Positions 23,078 through 31,551 of a stretch of 33,987 nt of DNA are shown piece by piece. A model generated the notes under the pieces. It searched no databases. It worked only from the letters and a program-made list of their open reading frames with translations, and was not told the origin of the DNA. Origin of the DNA: Candidatus Acutalibacter pullistercoris (lineage in GTDB: Bacteria; Bacillota; Clostridia; Oscillospirales; Acutalibacteraceae); the NCBI GenBank assembly GCA_019115285.1, contig DXDU01000012.1, forward strand, positions 1 to 33,987, given 5' to 3'. Each line of letters starts with the position of its first letter. Within the stretch, counting starts at the first letter, position 1. The position numbers and the translations under genes are program-made.

Positions 23078-24412
23078 TCAGATCTGCAGCACCGCCACGG
23101 CGATGTTGAAGTAGATCACCAGGCTCACCGCGTCCAGAATGGTGCTGATCAGGGGGCTGGCCATCACGGTGGGGTCCAGGCCCACCCGCTTGGCGAACAG
23201 GGGCAGCAGGCTCCCCAGCAGGTTGGCCACCAGGGACACCGCCAGAATGGTGAGGCACACCACCAGGGCCACCGCCACCCCCACCTGGTCCAGCAGCATG
23301 AGCTTTAGAAAATTGGCCACCGCCAGGGTGACGCCGCAGAGCACGGCGGTGCTGGACTCCTTTAAGAGGATCTGGGGGATGTCCCGGTAGCGGACCTCTC
23401 CCAACGACAGGCTGCGGATGATGGTGGTAGAGGCCTGGCTGCCGGTGTTGCCCCCGGTGCTCATGAGCATGGGGATAAAGCTGGAGAGCACCAGGTTGGC
23501 CGCCAGGGCCGTCTCGAAATGGGTGATGATGCTGCCGGTAAAGGCGGCGGAGATCATGAGGAACAGCAGCCAGGGGGCCCGCTTTTTCCAGTTCTCAAAG
23601 ACAGAGACCTTCATGTAGGGCTTGTCGGAAGGGGCGATAGCCGCCATCCGCTCCATGTCCTCGGTGGCCTCTTCCTGCATGACATCCATGGCGTCGTCCA
23701 CGGTGACGATGCCCACCAGCCGCTCCTCGGCGTCCACCACTGGCAGGGCCAGAAAGTCGTACTTGCTCAGCAGCCGGGCGGCCTCCTCCTGGTCGGTGTG
23801 GGTGGTGACGAACTTCACGTTGGTCTCCATGATATCCCTGAGCACCGCGTCCTTGGGGGCCAGAAGCAGCTCCCGCACGGTGATGACCCCCTCCAGCTTC
23901 CTGCGGCCGTCGGTGACGTAGCAGGTGTACACGGTCTCGCTGTCCAGGGCGGTGGAGCGGATGCGCTCGAAGGCCTGTTCCACCGTCATCCGGCGCTTCA
24001 AGTCCACGTACTCCATGGTCATCATAGCGCCAGCGCTGTCCTTGGGGTAGTTGAGCACCTGGTTGATCATCTTCCGGGTGTCGGCGTCCACGTGGCGGAG
24101 GATCTTCTTCACCACGTTGGCGGGCATCTCCTCAATCATGTCCACCGCATCGTCCAGGAACATCTCCCCGATGACCTCGTCCAGCTCTTTGTCGGTAAAG
24201 CCCTGGATCAGCACCTCCTGGGCGTCGCCCTCCATATAGGCGAAGGTCTCCGCCGCCAGCTCCTTTGGCAGCAGGCGGAACACCAGGGGCATCTTGCTCT
24301 CCGGCAGTTCCTGGAGCATAGCCGCCGCGTCGGCGGGGTTCATATCCTTTACCAGGGCCGCGATCTCCCCGTACTTCCGGTCCTCCAGCAGTTGTAAGAT
24401 CTTCTCTTGCAT
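23078..24412 (-). CDS. mgtE: Magnesium transporter MgtE
   Basis: A 444-residue Mg2+ channel. An N-terminal helical superhelix domain comes first (about residues 1-115, with ALVKDMNPADAAAML and LPKELAAETFAYME). A CBS pair follows (~120-245, with VGIVTVDDAMDVMQEEATEDM into the plug helix), then five C-terminal membrane helices (~275-444) including the pore segment MLMSTGGNTGSQASTT. The cytosolic domains close the pore when Mg2+ is high. The ATG at 24412 has GGGAGG 8 bases upstream. A longer frame from 24472 adds 20 residues foreign to the family. A ~230-base folded leader precedes it, so RNA-level control is likely. Confidence 0.96.
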   Translation of the reverse strand: MQEKILQLLEDRKYGEIAALVKDMNPADAAAMLQELPESKMPLVFRLLPKELAAETFAYMEGDAQEVLIQGFTDKELDEVIGEMFLDDAVDMIEEMPANVVKKILRHVDADTRKMINQVLNYPKDSAGAMMTMEYVDLKRRMTVEQAFERIRSTALDSETVYTCYVTDGRRKLEGVITVRELLLAPKDAVLRDIMETNVKFVTTHTDQEEAARLLSKYDFLALPVVDAEERLVGIVTVDDAMDVMQEEATEDMERMAAIAPSDKPYMKVSVFENWKKRAPWLLFLMISAAFTGSIITHFETALAANLVLSSFIPMLMSTGGNTGSQASTTIIRSLSLGEVRYRDIPQILLKESSTAVLCGVTLAVANFLKLMLLDQVGVAVALVVCLTILAVSLVANLLGSLLPLFAKRVGLDPTVMASPLISTILDAVSLVIYFNIAVAVLQI

Positions 24413-24642
24413 GGCCTGTACCTCCCATGTTCGTAAACTTTCCCATCTCTCTTCTGGAAGCGTACAGCACAAAACCGGCGGGCGGTATTACCCTCTCAGG
24501 GCCCTTAGGGGCAGGCGAAGAAGCGCCCGGCCCTGGGGCCCAGCCATAGTCCCTCCGGCTTTGCGCCGCTGCTACTTCGCGGAACACTCACTTCGCTCCC
24601 TCCTTTTCTCGTTCAGTCTCCGGAGGCTGCCTGCCGCCGTCC
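24413..24642 (-). other. Long structured leader of mgtE (riboswitch candidate)
   Basis: About 230 untranslated bases on the minus strand. A closing helix can form between CGGCGG near the 5' end and the CCGCCCGCCG segment (~24476-24487). Within it, CAGCC-TCCGG pairs with CCGGA...GGCTG, a CGGC-GCAAA-GCCG hairpin follows, and AGGGCC...GGGCCCT encloses a GGGC...GCCC stem. The M-box Mg2+ riboswitch core (GGTGAGGCTCC and its partners) is not visible. I can place no known class on it. Confidence 0.5.
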
Positions 24643-24648
24643 TGTTTT

Positions 24649-24677
24649 ACTGTACCCTTTTCCCCTTGGTTTGTCAA
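24649..24677 (-). promoter_or_regulatory. Sigma-A promoter of mgtE
   Basis: Minus-strand -35 TTGACA is perfect (24672-24677), 17-base spacer, -10 TACAGT (24649-24654). It begins just after the degV terminator. Confidence 0.88.
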
Positions 24678-24680
24678 GAC

Positions 24681-24717
24681 AAAAAGCCCCAAAGGGACCT
24701 TGCTTTCCCTTTGGGGC
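24681..24717 (-). terminator. Terminator of degV
   Basis: Perfect 12-bp stem GCCCCAAAGGGA (24686-24697) / TCCCTTTGGGGC (24706-24717), followed on the minus strand by T5. Confidence 0.94.
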
Positions 24718-24735
24718 CGGTGATTTAACCGAGAT

Positions 24736-25608
24736 TTAACGGGTGCTTCCCAAGAAGAACAGGGCCACCGTGCCGGGGCCGGAGTGGGCGCCGATCACCG
24801 GGCCGATGAAGTTGATCTTCACCTCTTTGACCCCCAGCTTCTCCTTGACCTGCTTGGCCACGTACTGGGCGTCCTCCAGACAGTCGCCGTGGCTTAAAAA
24901 CACCACCTGGTCTTTGGGGTCGATGGCGGTCTCCTCCATCTTCTTCACCAATGCGTCCAGGGACTGCTTTCTCCCCCGGACCTTGGAGACGGGGATGAGA
25001 TGGCCCTCGTCGTCCACGTGGAGCACCGGCTTGATGCCCAGCATGGTGCCCACCAGGGCCGTGGCGGTGGAGACCCGGCCGCCCCGCTTCAGGTGGTTCA
25101 GGTCGTCTACGGTAAACCAGTGGCACAGGTGCAGCACGTTCTCCTTCAGCCAGGCCAGCACCTCATCCATCGTGGCGCCCTGGTTCTTCCGGGTGGCGGC
25201 GTGGTACACCAGCAGCCCCTCTCCCATAGAGGCGCACAGGGAGTCGAACACCTCCACCCTGCGCTCCGGGAACCGGTCTTTCAGCTCTCGGGCGGCCAGG
25301 TGGGCGCTCTGGCAGGTGCCGCTGAGCCCCGAGGAAAAGGCGATGTAGAGAATGTCCTCCCCGGCCTCCAGCACCGGGGTGAACAGGGCCACAAACTCCT
25401 CGGAGTTGATCTGGGTGGTGGTGGGCATGGTGCCCTCTCTGAGCTTCTGGTAAAAGGCCTGGTCGCTCATTTCCCCGCCCCCGGGGATGTTGTGGTACGT
25501 GCTGCCGTCCATCACATAGCAAAGAGGGGCCACCTGCACCCCCAGCTCCCGGATCATCTCCGGGGCCAGGTCCGTGGTGGAATCTGTGATGATGCGATAC
25601 TCTGCCAT
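24736..25608 (-). CDS. DegV family fatty-acid-binding protein
   Basis: A 290-residue cytoplasmic protein of the DegV family. DegV proteins bind a fatty acid and in Firmicutes can act as the FakB partner of the fatty acid kinase FakA. Features are the N-terminal ITDSTTDLAPEM, the Gly/Ser loop FSSGLSGTCQSA, and LKRGGRVSTATALVGTMLGIKPVL (given as LKRGGRV and LGIKPVL), which holds the fatty-acid carboxylate-binding region. The C-terminal IGAHSGPGTVALFFLG is typical. No fakA is in the window. It starts with ATG behind GGAGGAGG and has its own promoter, though it lies 91 bases after ruvX. Confidence 0.93.
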   Translation of the reverse strand: MAEYRIITDSTTDLAPEMIRELGVQVAPLCYVMDGSTYHNIPGGGEMSDQAFYQKLREGTMPTTTQINSEEFVALFTPVLEAGEDILYIAFSSGLSGTCQSAHLAARELKDRFPERRVEVFDSLCASMGEGLLVYHAATRKNQGATMDEVLAWLKENVLHLCHWFTVDDLNHLKRGGRVSTATALVGTMLGIKPVLHVDDEGHLIPVSKVRGRKQSLDALVKKMEETAIDPKDQVVFLSHGDCLEDAQYVAKQVKEKLGVKEVKINFIGPVIGAHSGPGTVALFFLGSTR

Positions 25609-25628
25609 AGCTGTTTCCTCCTCCGCTT

Positions 25629-25649
25629 CCAGGGCGAGGGCCGCCCTGG
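25629..25649 (-). other. Hairpin in the degV leader
   Basis: Perfect 8-bp CCAGGGCG / CGCCCTGG with a 5-base loop, between the degV promoter and its ribosome site. No T-run follows. Confidence 0.6.
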
Positions 25650-25666
25650 CAACTTATCCTGCTCTC

Positions 25667-25695
25667 AGTATACCAGAAACAAGGGCCCCTGTAAA
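25667..25695 (-). promoter_or_regulatory. Sigma-A promoter of degV
   Basis: Minus-strand -35 TTTACA (25690-25695), 17-base spacer ending in TGG, -10 TATACT (25667-25672). Confidence 0.83.
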
Positions 25696-25699
25696 CCGT

Positions 25700-26125
25700 T
25701 CATCCCCTGTTCTCCATCCGCCGCTTCTCCAGGAAGTTCTCCAGGATCACCGTGGCGGCCACGGCGTCCACCACGGCCTTTCGCTTTTTGCCCCGGGTGT
25801 TGGTGTCGTTCAAATACCCGTGGGCGGTGATGGTGGTCCCCCGCTCGTCCACAAACTCCACGGGCAGGCCGGTGGACTCTTCCAAAAGGGCCCCGATCTC
25901 CCGGGCGTTCTGGGCGCTCTCCCCTTCGGTGCCGTCCATGTTCCGGGGCAGGCCCACCGCCAGCAGCTGGGCCCCCGCCTCTCCGGCCTTGGCGGCGATG
26001 GCCTCCACCAGCCGCTCCCGGTTGTGCTCCCGCAGGACGCACAGGGGCGACGCCAGCAGCTCCCCCTTGTCGCACAGGGCCAGGCCCGTCCTAGCCTTGC
26101 CCAGGTCTACTCCCAAAATGATCAT
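25700..26125 (-). CDS. ruvX: Holliday junction resolvase-like protein RuvX (YqgF)
   Basis: A 141-residue RNase H-fold protein involved in 16S/pre-rRNA maturation, also called a putative Holliday junction resolvase. Acidic active-site residues are Asp7 (GVDLGKARTG), Glu94 (FVDERGTT) and Asp120 (AVVDAVAATVIL). The VGLPRNMDGTEG motif is intact. The start is the ATG at 26125, which overlaps the phosphatase stop as ATGA, with GGAGG close upstream. The frame is open far upstream but that part is a shadow of the phosphatase gene. It is the last gene of the pyr run. Confidence 0.94.
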   Translation of the reverse strand: MIILGVDLGKARTGLALCDKGELLASPLCVLREHNRERLVEAIAAKAGEAGAQLLAVGLPRNMDGTEGESAQNAREIGALLEESTGLPVEFVDERGTTITAHGYLNDTNTRGKKRKAVVDAVAATVILENFLEKRRMENRG

Positions 26126-26784
26126 AGCGCCTCCGTGTGGAAACTGTACTGCATGGGGGCCTTCCGCAGCTCCTCCGGCAGGTGGGACTGGTCGTCGGTG
26201 CTCTCCCAGCGGAGCTTGCCGTCCTCGCAAAGCAAGGTGCTCACGCTGGTGTTGCCGAAGACCTTCCCCTTCCGCAAGCCCTGGATTGAGCCGTACTCCA
26301 CCCAGGCGTTCAGGTTTTTGATAAAACCCCCGTGGGTGGCCACAGCCACAGTCTTCCCCTGGTTTTCCCCGATGATGCGCAGAATGGTGTCCTGCACCCG
26401 GTGGTAGACCTGCTCCATGGTCTCCCCCCCGGGGAAGACGCACAGGTCCGGGGCCTGGTCCCAGTCGTGGGCCAGCTGGGGGTACTCCTTGCCGATGTCG
26501 GTGAGGAGCTTGTTCTCCATCTCCCCCACGTCGATTTCCAACAGGCCGTCGTCCTTGCGGATGGGCAGCCCGTGGTACTTGTTGATGGCCTCCGCCGTGC
26601 GGTAGGCCCGGATGAGGGGGCTGGAGTAGATGGCGTCGATCTTCTCGTTGCGAAAACGCAGGGACAGCAGCTCCAGCTGCTTCTCCCCGGTTTCGCTGAC
26701 AGCGGAATCGAACCGGCCCTGGAACCGGCCCCCGGCGTTTCCCGCCGACTGGCAGTGCCGCACGATGTAGAGCTTTGTCACCAT
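26122..26784 (-). CDS. Histidine phosphatase family protein (phosphoglycerate mutase-like)
   Basis: A 220-residue cytoplasmic phosphatase of the RHG branch. The catalytic His10 sits in IVRHCQS (the usual G is replaced by C). Arg59 in SSPLIRAYRTAE, the acid residue Glu83 in LLEIDVGEME and the second His151 in ATHGGF complete the site. Family members remove phosphate from sugars, nucleotides or alpha-ribazole phosphate; the substrate here is unknown. GGGAGG stands 9 bases before the ATG. It overlaps pyrD by 7 bases and ruvX by 4, so translation is coupled. Confidence 0.9.
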   Translation of the reverse strand: MVTKLYIVRHCQSAGNAGGRFQGRFDSAVSETGEKQLELLSLRFRNEKIDAIYSSPLIRAYRTAEAINKYHGLPIRKDDGLLEIDVGEMENKLLTDIGKEYPQLAHDWDQAPDLCVFPGGETMEQVYHRVQDTILRIIGENQGKTVAVATHGGFIKNLNAWVEYGSIQGLRKGKVFGNTSVSTLLCEDGKLRWESTDDQSHLPEELRKAPMQYSFHTEAL

Positions 26785-27689
26785 GGCTTCACGCCTCCCG
26801 TCAGCTCAGAAAGGGACTTCACGCCGTTCTCGTCCATATAGTTCGAAAGGCCCTGGGCGATTTTAAGGGGGGCGTAGGGGTCGGTGAACAGTACCGTGCC
26901 GATCTGCAAAGCGGTGGCGCCGGCCAGCAGCATCTCCACGGCGTCCTGCCAGGTGGAGATGCCCCCTAGGCCCACAATGGGGATCTTTACCTTCTGGCTG
27001 GCCTGCCACACCATGCGCAAAGCCACGGGCAGCAGGGCCGGGCCGGACAGGCCCCCGGTGTTATTGCGGATGATGGGCCGCCGGGTGCGGATGTCAATGC
27101 GCATGCCGGTGAGAGTGTTGATCATGGAAATGGCGTCGGCCCCGGCGCTCTCCGCGGCCACAGCCATCTCGGAGATGTCCGTCACGTTGGGGGAGAGCTT
27201 GACCATCAAGGGCTTTTTGCAGTGTTTGCGCACCTCCGAAGTGATGCCGTAGACCCCCTGGGTGGTGGTGCCGAACTGGACGCCCCCCTGCTTTACGTTG
27301 GGGCAGGAGATGTTCAGCTCGATCATGTCCACGCAGGTGTCATTGAGTTTTTCCACCGTGGCGCAGTAGTCCTCCGGGGCGTTGCCCGCCACGTTGGCGA
27401 TGATCTTCGTCCCCTGCTGGGAGAGCCAGGGCAAGTCGTGCTCTATGAAGTGGTCCACCCCGGGGTTTTGCAGCCCCACGGCGTTGAGCATCCCTCCCGG
27501 GGTCTCCGTCACCCGGGGGGGCGGGTTGCCGGGCCGCTCCTTGATGGTGATTCCCTTGCAGGAAATGCCCCCCAAAGCGGACAGGGGGTAGAATTCCTTG
27601 TATTCCCGGCCAAAGCCAAAGGTGCCGGAGGCGGCGATGAGGGGGTTCTGAAACTCCACCCCAGCCACCGTTACACGCAGATCAGCCAT
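26778..27689 (-). CDS. pyrD: Dihydroorotate dehydrogenase class 1B, catalytic subunit
   Basis: PyrD oxidises dihydroorotate to orotate with FMN. In class 1B, electrons pass through PyrK to NAD+. The 303 residues have the FMN-binding barrel with the start LIAASGTFGFG, Lys45, the LNAVGLQNPG substrate loop, and Cys129 in NISCPN, the catalytic base of class 1 enzymes. Later motifs include VKLSPNV, INTLTGM, NNTGGLSGPA and the phosphate-binding VGLGGIS. AAAGGAGG precedes the ATG. pyrK lies 15 bases upstream in the same operon, which confirms the 1B type. Confidence 0.97.
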   Translation of the reverse strand: MADLRVTVAGVEFQNPLIAASGTFGFGREYKEFYPLSALGGISCKGITIKERPGNPPPRVTETPGGMLNAVGLQNPGVDHFIEHDLPWLSQQGTKIIANVAGNAPEDYCATVEKLNDTCVDMIELNISCPNVKQGGVQFGTTTQGVYGITSEVRKHCKKPLMVKLSPNVTDISEMAVAAESAGADAISMINTLTGMRIDIRTRRPIIRNNTGGLSGPALLPVALRMVWQASQKVKIPIVGLGGISTWQDAVEMLLAGATALQIGTVLFTDPYAPLKIAQGLSNYMDENGVKSLSELTGGVKPW

Positions 27690-27704
27690 TGTCTCCCCCC
27701 TCCT

Positions 27705-28463
27705 TTACCACGCCACCCGGTGAGATTCAAACACCGGGCCGTCTTTGCACACGTGACCGAAATACTCTGTGCCGTCTTCCCTGTACAGGGCCACGGCGCA
27801 GCCCAGGCAGGCCCCGATGCCGCAGGCCATGCGCTCCTCCAAGGAGACAGAGCAGGCCGCGCCCCGCTGCTGGGCCAGGGCCTTCACGGCCTTCAGCATG
27901 GGGGCCGGGCCGCAGGCCATGACGCAGTCGAACTCCTGGTCCTGGCACAGGTCTGTCACCAGGCCGTGGTGGCCGTAAGATCCGTCGTCGGTGGCGATGA
28001 ATGTCTTGGCCCCCGCCTGTTGAAAGTCCTCTTCCAGAATCACGGCGTCCTTGTTGCGAAAGCCCAGCACCGCGATGGCCTTGTCCCCCAGCTGGGAAGC
28101 CACCCCCAGCAAGGGCGGCACCCCGATGCCCCCGCCTACCAGCAGGGTGCGCTTTTCACGGTCGATGGGGAATCCGTTGCCCAGAGGGGCCAGGATCTCA
28201 ATCTCCTGCCCAGGGGTGAACCGGGCCAGCTCCGCCGTGCCCTCCCCCCGGATCTGGAACACGAACCGCAGGGTGCCGGCGGCTTTGTCCATGCCGCAGA
28301 TGGAGATGGGGCGGCGCAGGGTGTGGCCGGGCACCTTGATCTGGGCGAACTGGCCGGGGACGGCCAGGGCCGCCAGCTCCGGGCAGGCCAGGACAAAGTC
28401 GTACACGTCCCCGGAAAGCTGCCGGGCGGAGACCAGCTTGCAAACTTGAGAATCGTATTTCAT
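27705..28463 (-). CDS. pyrK: Dihydroorotate dehydrogenase electron transfer subunit
   Basis: A 252-residue FAD and [2Fe-2S] protein that passes electrons from PyrD to NAD+. It has a ferredoxin reductase-like FAD domain (RRPISICG, 50-57), an NAD-binding domain (VGGGIGVPPL, 109-118) and the cluster cysteines Cys214, Cys219, Cys222 and Cys239 (ACGIGACLGC...HVCKDGPVF). The ATG at 28463 is chosen by length and by GAGAGG upstream. The frame extends 43 codons further into pyrF but reads as shadow sequence. The start is 11 bases after the pyrF stop. Confidence 0.96.
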   Translation of the reverse strand: MKYDSQVCKLVSARQLSGDVYDFVLACPELAALAVPGQFAQIKVPGHTLRRPISICGMDKAAGTLRFVFQIRGEGTAELARFTPGQEIEILAPLGNGFPIDREKRTLLVGGGIGVPPLLGVASQLGDKAIAVLGFRNKDAVILEEDFQQAGAKTFIATDDGSYGHHGLVTDLCQDQEFDCVMACGPAPMLKAVKALAQQRGAACSVSLEERMACGIGACLGCAVALYREDGTEYFGHVCKDGPVFESHRVAW

Positions 28464-28474
28464 ACCGGCACCTC

Positions 28475-29410
28475 TCAGGGCAGTTTGATCTGGCCGATGC
28501 GGCCCACGATCTCGTCCCGCATGCGGATGGCTTCCCGGCGGGCGGCGGCGGCGTAGTCCTTGCCGTCGATGCCCTCTTTCTGCCAGGCGCACATAATGCC
28601 CCGGGAGGAGTTGACGATGGCGCCCAGGCCGTTCTTGTCAAAGCCGGGGGCCACGTCGTCGGCGGCGCCCCCCTGGGCCCCGTAGCCCGGCACCAGGAAG
28701 AAGGTGTGGGGCATGGCGGCCCGCAGCTCTTCCAGCTGGGCGGGGTAGGTGGCCCCCACCACGGCCCCCACGCCGGAGTAGCCGTACTTGCCGGGGAGCT
28801 TCTCCCCCCAGCCCTCGCACATGGCGCCCATGGCCCGGTAGACGGTGTCCCCGCCCTCCAGCTTTCTATCCTGCAGCTCGCCGGAAGAGGGATTGGAGGT
28901 CTTCACCAGCACGAAGATGCCCTTGTCCCCTTTGCCGCAGACCTCCAGCAGGGGGGCGATGCCGTCGGTACCCAGGTACCCGTTGACGGTGAGGGCGTCG
29001 GCCCCAAAGGGGGTGAAGAGCTCCTCCCCCACCTGGGTCTGGCCCAGATGGGCGGCGGCGTAGGCGGTCATGGTGGCGCCGATGTCGTTGCGCTTGCCGT
29101 CGGTGATGACGAACATGCCGCGGCTCTTGGCGTAGGCGATGGTCTCGGTGAGGGCCTTCACCCCCTGCCAGCCGTACATCTCGTAGTACGCGGCCTGGGG
29201 CTTTACCGCCGGAACGATGTCGCACAGGGCGTCAATGAGGCCCTTGTTAAACTGCAGCAGGGCGTCGGCGGCCCCTTCCAGGGTGACGCCGTACTCCCCG
29301 AAGCTCTTTTCCAGCAGCTGCTGTGGGATGTAGCTGAGCTTGGGGTCCAAGCCGGCCACAGTGGGGTTTTGCTTTTCCGCGATCTTCTCGATGAGTTTGT
29401 CCATGGACAT
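28475..29410 (-). CDS. pyrF: Orotidine 5'-phosphate decarboxylase
   Basis: Last step of UMP synthesis: OMP to UMP plus CO2. The 311 residues match the longer bacterial (type 2) form. The catalytic Asp-Lys-Asp tetrad region is DGKRNDIG, with Asp104, Lys106 and Asp109. Lys70 in AVKPQ and the C-terminal VPGYGAQGG phosphate loop are also present. AAAGGA stands 9 bases before the ATG (29410); a second ATG two codons later is possible. It lies between pyrC and pyrK in the same direction. Confidence 0.96.
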   Translation of the reverse strand: MSMDKLIEKIAEKQNPTVAGLDPKLSYIPQQLLEKSFGEYGVTLEGAADALLQFNKGLIDALCDIVPAVKPQAAYYEMYGWQGVKALTETIAYAKSRGMFVITDGKRNDIGATMTAYAAAHLGQTQVGEELFTPFGADALTVNGYLGTDGIAPLLEVCGKGDKGIFVLVKTSNPSSGELQDRKLEGGDTVYRAMGAMCEGWGEKLPGKYGYSGVGAVVGATYPAQLEELRAAMPHTFFLVPGYGAQGGAADDVAPGFDKNGLGAIVNSSRGIMCAWQKEGIDGKDYAAAARREAIRMRDEIVGRIGQIKLP

Positions 29411-29467
29411 GGTGCGTCGTCCTTTCCCTTTTCTAGTCTGCCAGGGTCTCCCCTGGGATGTTCCTGT

Positions 29468-30733
29468 TCAGCGCCCGTCGTAGACCAGCCGCCCCCGGGA
29501 GAAGGTGAGCTTCACCCGGCCCCGGAGCGCCATGCCTTTAAAGGGCGTGTTCTTGCTTTTGCCGTGGAGCTTCTCCGGGTCCACCGTCCACCGCTCCTCC
29601 GGGTGGAAGAGGACCACGTCGGCGGCAGCGCCCACCTGCAAAGTCCCCGCCGGAATGCCCAGGATGCGGGCGGGGGCGGTGCTCATCTTCTCGATGACCT
29701 GGGAGAGGGTGAGCCTGCCCTCCAAGGCGGTGAGGGCGGCGGAGAGGGAGGTCTCCATACCGATGGAGCCGTTGGGGGCCCCGGCAAAGTCGGCCTTCTC
29801 CTCCGGGCTGTGGGGGGCGTGGTCCGTGGAGATGGCGTCGATGGTGCCGTCGGCCAGGCCTTCCAGCAGGGCCAGCCGGTCCGCCTCCTCCCGCAGGGGC
29901 GGGTTCATGCGGTAGTCCGCGTCTTTCCGCCGCAGTGCCTCCTCTGTGAGCAGCAGGTAGTGAGGGCAGGTCTCGGCGGTGACTCGCACCCCCCGCCTCT
30001 TGGCGTCCCGAATCAGGGCCACCGAGCCCTTTGTGCTCACGTGGCAGATGTGCACCGGCGCCCCGATGGAGGCAGCCGCCGCGATCTCCCGGGCGGTGCC
30101 GCAGTCCTCCGCGGCGGCGGGGATGCCGGGAACCCCCAGCTCCCGGGCCACGGCCCCGTCGTGGATCTTCCCCCCTGCCGCCAGGTCCAGGTCCTCGCAG
30201 TGGGCGGTGAACACCAGCCCCAGCTGGGGGGCCAGGCGCAAGGCTTCCAGCAGACACCGGGAGCTGCCCACAGGCACCCCGTCGTCGCTGATGGCGATGG
30301 CTCCGGCCTCCTTTAAGGCGGCCAGGTCCGCCAGCTCCTTGCCCTGCATCCCCTTGGTGACGCAGGCGGCGGTGTACACCGTGGCGTCGGCCTCCCTGGC
30401 CCGGGCCAGCAGGTCCCGGACCAGAGCCGGGTCGTCCATGGGGGGCTTGGTGTTGGGCATGGCCAGCAGGCTGGTGACGCCTCCGGCGGCGGCGGCCCGG
30501 CACCCGGAGAGCACATCCTCCTTATAGGTGAGCCCCGGGTCCCGCAGGTGGACGTGCATGTCCACCAGACCGGGGGCGGCCACCAGGCCCTCCCCGTCGA
30601 TCACCAAGTCGGCATCAGCGGCCTCCACCTGTCCCACCTGGGCGATCTTCCCCTCCCGCAGGAGCAGGTCCCCTATCTGGTCCAGCCCCTGGCTGGGGTC
30701 GATCACCCTGGCACCTCGGATCCACACAGTCAT
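29468..30733 (-). CDS. pyrC: Dihydroorotase
   Basis: Closes carbamoyl-aspartate to dihydroorotate. The 421 residues are a class I, Bacillus-type dihydroorotase. Zinc ligands fall at the expected places: His60 and His62 in DMHVHLRDPG, Asp151 in ISDDGVPV (an Asp in place of the carboxylated Lys of other types), His178 in AHCED, His231 in CHVSTKGS and Asp304 in TDHAPHS. AAAGGAGA stands before the ATG. It begins 16 bases after the YdcF-like stop. pyrB and pyrE are not in the window. Confidence 0.97.
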   Translation of the reverse strand: MTVWIRGARVIDPSQGLDQIGDLLLREGKIAQVGQVEAADADLVIDGEGLVAAPGLVDMHVHLRDPGLTYKEDVLSGCRAAAAGGVTSLLAMPNTKPPMDDPALVRDLLARAREADATVYTAACVTKGMQGKELADLAALKEAGAIAISDDGVPVGSSRCLLEALRLAPQLGLVFTAHCEDLDLAAGGKIHDGAVARELGVPGIPAAAEDCGTAREIAAAASIGAPVHICHVSTKGSVALIRDAKRRGVRVTAETCPHYLLLTEEALRRKDADYRMNPPLREEADRLALLEGLADGTIDAISTDHAPHSPEEKADFAGAPNGSIGMETSLSAALTALEGRLTLSQVIEKMSTAPARILGIPAGTLQVGAAADVVLFHPEERWTVDPEKLHGKSKNTPFKGMALRGRVKLTFSRGRLVYDGR

Positions 30734-30749
30734 ACGCTCTCTCCTTTCC

Positions 30750-31520
30750 TCAGCCTAAAAACTGCCGCTCCACCATCCACTTAGTCAGGCTCAGCAGCTC
30801 TCTTCCGTAGTATTCCGGCAGCAGCAGGGGGTCGCTTTGGGCGGTGAGGCTGTACGCCGTAAAGCCCGCGGTCTCCGCCAGCTGCAGGGCCCGGAACATG
30901 TGAAACTCCTGGGTGACCACCACGAACTCCGTGCCCAGCCCTTCCTCCTGGGCGATGTCCATGGCGTACTCCAGGTTCTGCCTGGTGTTGTGAGAACGGT
31001 CCTCCTGGAAGATCCTGTCCTCCTCCACCCCTTGGGCCACCAGGGCGTTGCGCTGGGTCAGGGACTCGGGGCAGGGCTCGTCGGCCCCCTGCCCCCCGGT
31101 GACGATCACCTTGGCCTGGGGGTGGGAGAGCAGGTACTCCCCGGCTTTTTCCACCCGGCCCGCCAGGCTCACCCCCATGCGCTCGGCGCTGTAGACCTGG
31201 GCCCCCAACACCACCACATTGGCGTTTTCCGGGGGGACCCTGTTCTGGGCGGAGATCATCAGCCCGGTGAGGAACCCGGCCCAGCAAAGCCCCAGAAGGT
31301 AGCAGCACACCGCGCCCCGGGCCAGGGCTTTGCGCCAGCCTCCCCCGGCGGCGGCCCGCCGGTAGAACAGCACCAGGCACAGCCCCAGGGTGCACACGCA
31401 CAGCCCGAAGACCGCCCCCAGCCGGAAGCCGCCCCGCAGCAGGGGCAGCAAGAACCACGCCATGCCCCCGGCGCAGGCCGCCGCCCCCAGGACCTTTCCC
31501 ACCAGTTTCAGCGCCTTCAT
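30750..31520 (-). CDS. YdcF family membrane protein (DUF218)
   Basis: A 256-residue protein with three N-terminal membrane helices (about residues 7-28, 34-53 and 68-90), then a DUF218/YdcF domain (~100-250). Features are NVVVLGAQVYSAERMGVSLAGRV, the glycine loop IVTGGQGADEPCPES, the acidic/basic stretch EDRSHNTRQNLEYA and VVTQEFHMFRA. Relatives (SanA, ElyC) act in envelope maintenance; the biochemical activity is unknown. The ATG at 31520 has only a weak purine-rich site (GGAAGGGAACGGGA). It is the first gene behind the promoter that also drives the pyr genes. Confidence 0.85.
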   Translation of the reverse strand: MKALKLVGKVLGAAACAGGMAWFLLPLLRGGFRLGAVFGLCVCTLGLCLVLFYRRAAAGGGWRKALARGAVCCYLLGLCWAGFLTGLMISAQNRVPPENANVVVLGAQVYSAERMGVSLAGRVEKAGEYLLSHPQAKVIVTGGQGADEPCPESLTQRNALVAQGVEEDRIFQEDRSHNTRQNLEYAMDIAQEEGLGTEFVVVTQEFHMFRALQLAETAGFTAYSLTAQSDPLLLPEYYGRELLSLTKWMVERQFLG

Positions 31521-31551
31521 CCACGTCCCGTTCCCTTCCGCGTTTTTCGTT

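Noticed and set aside
24413-24642. M-box Mg2+ riboswitch upstream of mgtE
   Set aside because: Expected from context, but I could not find its conserved core bases, so the leader is reported as unclassified instead.
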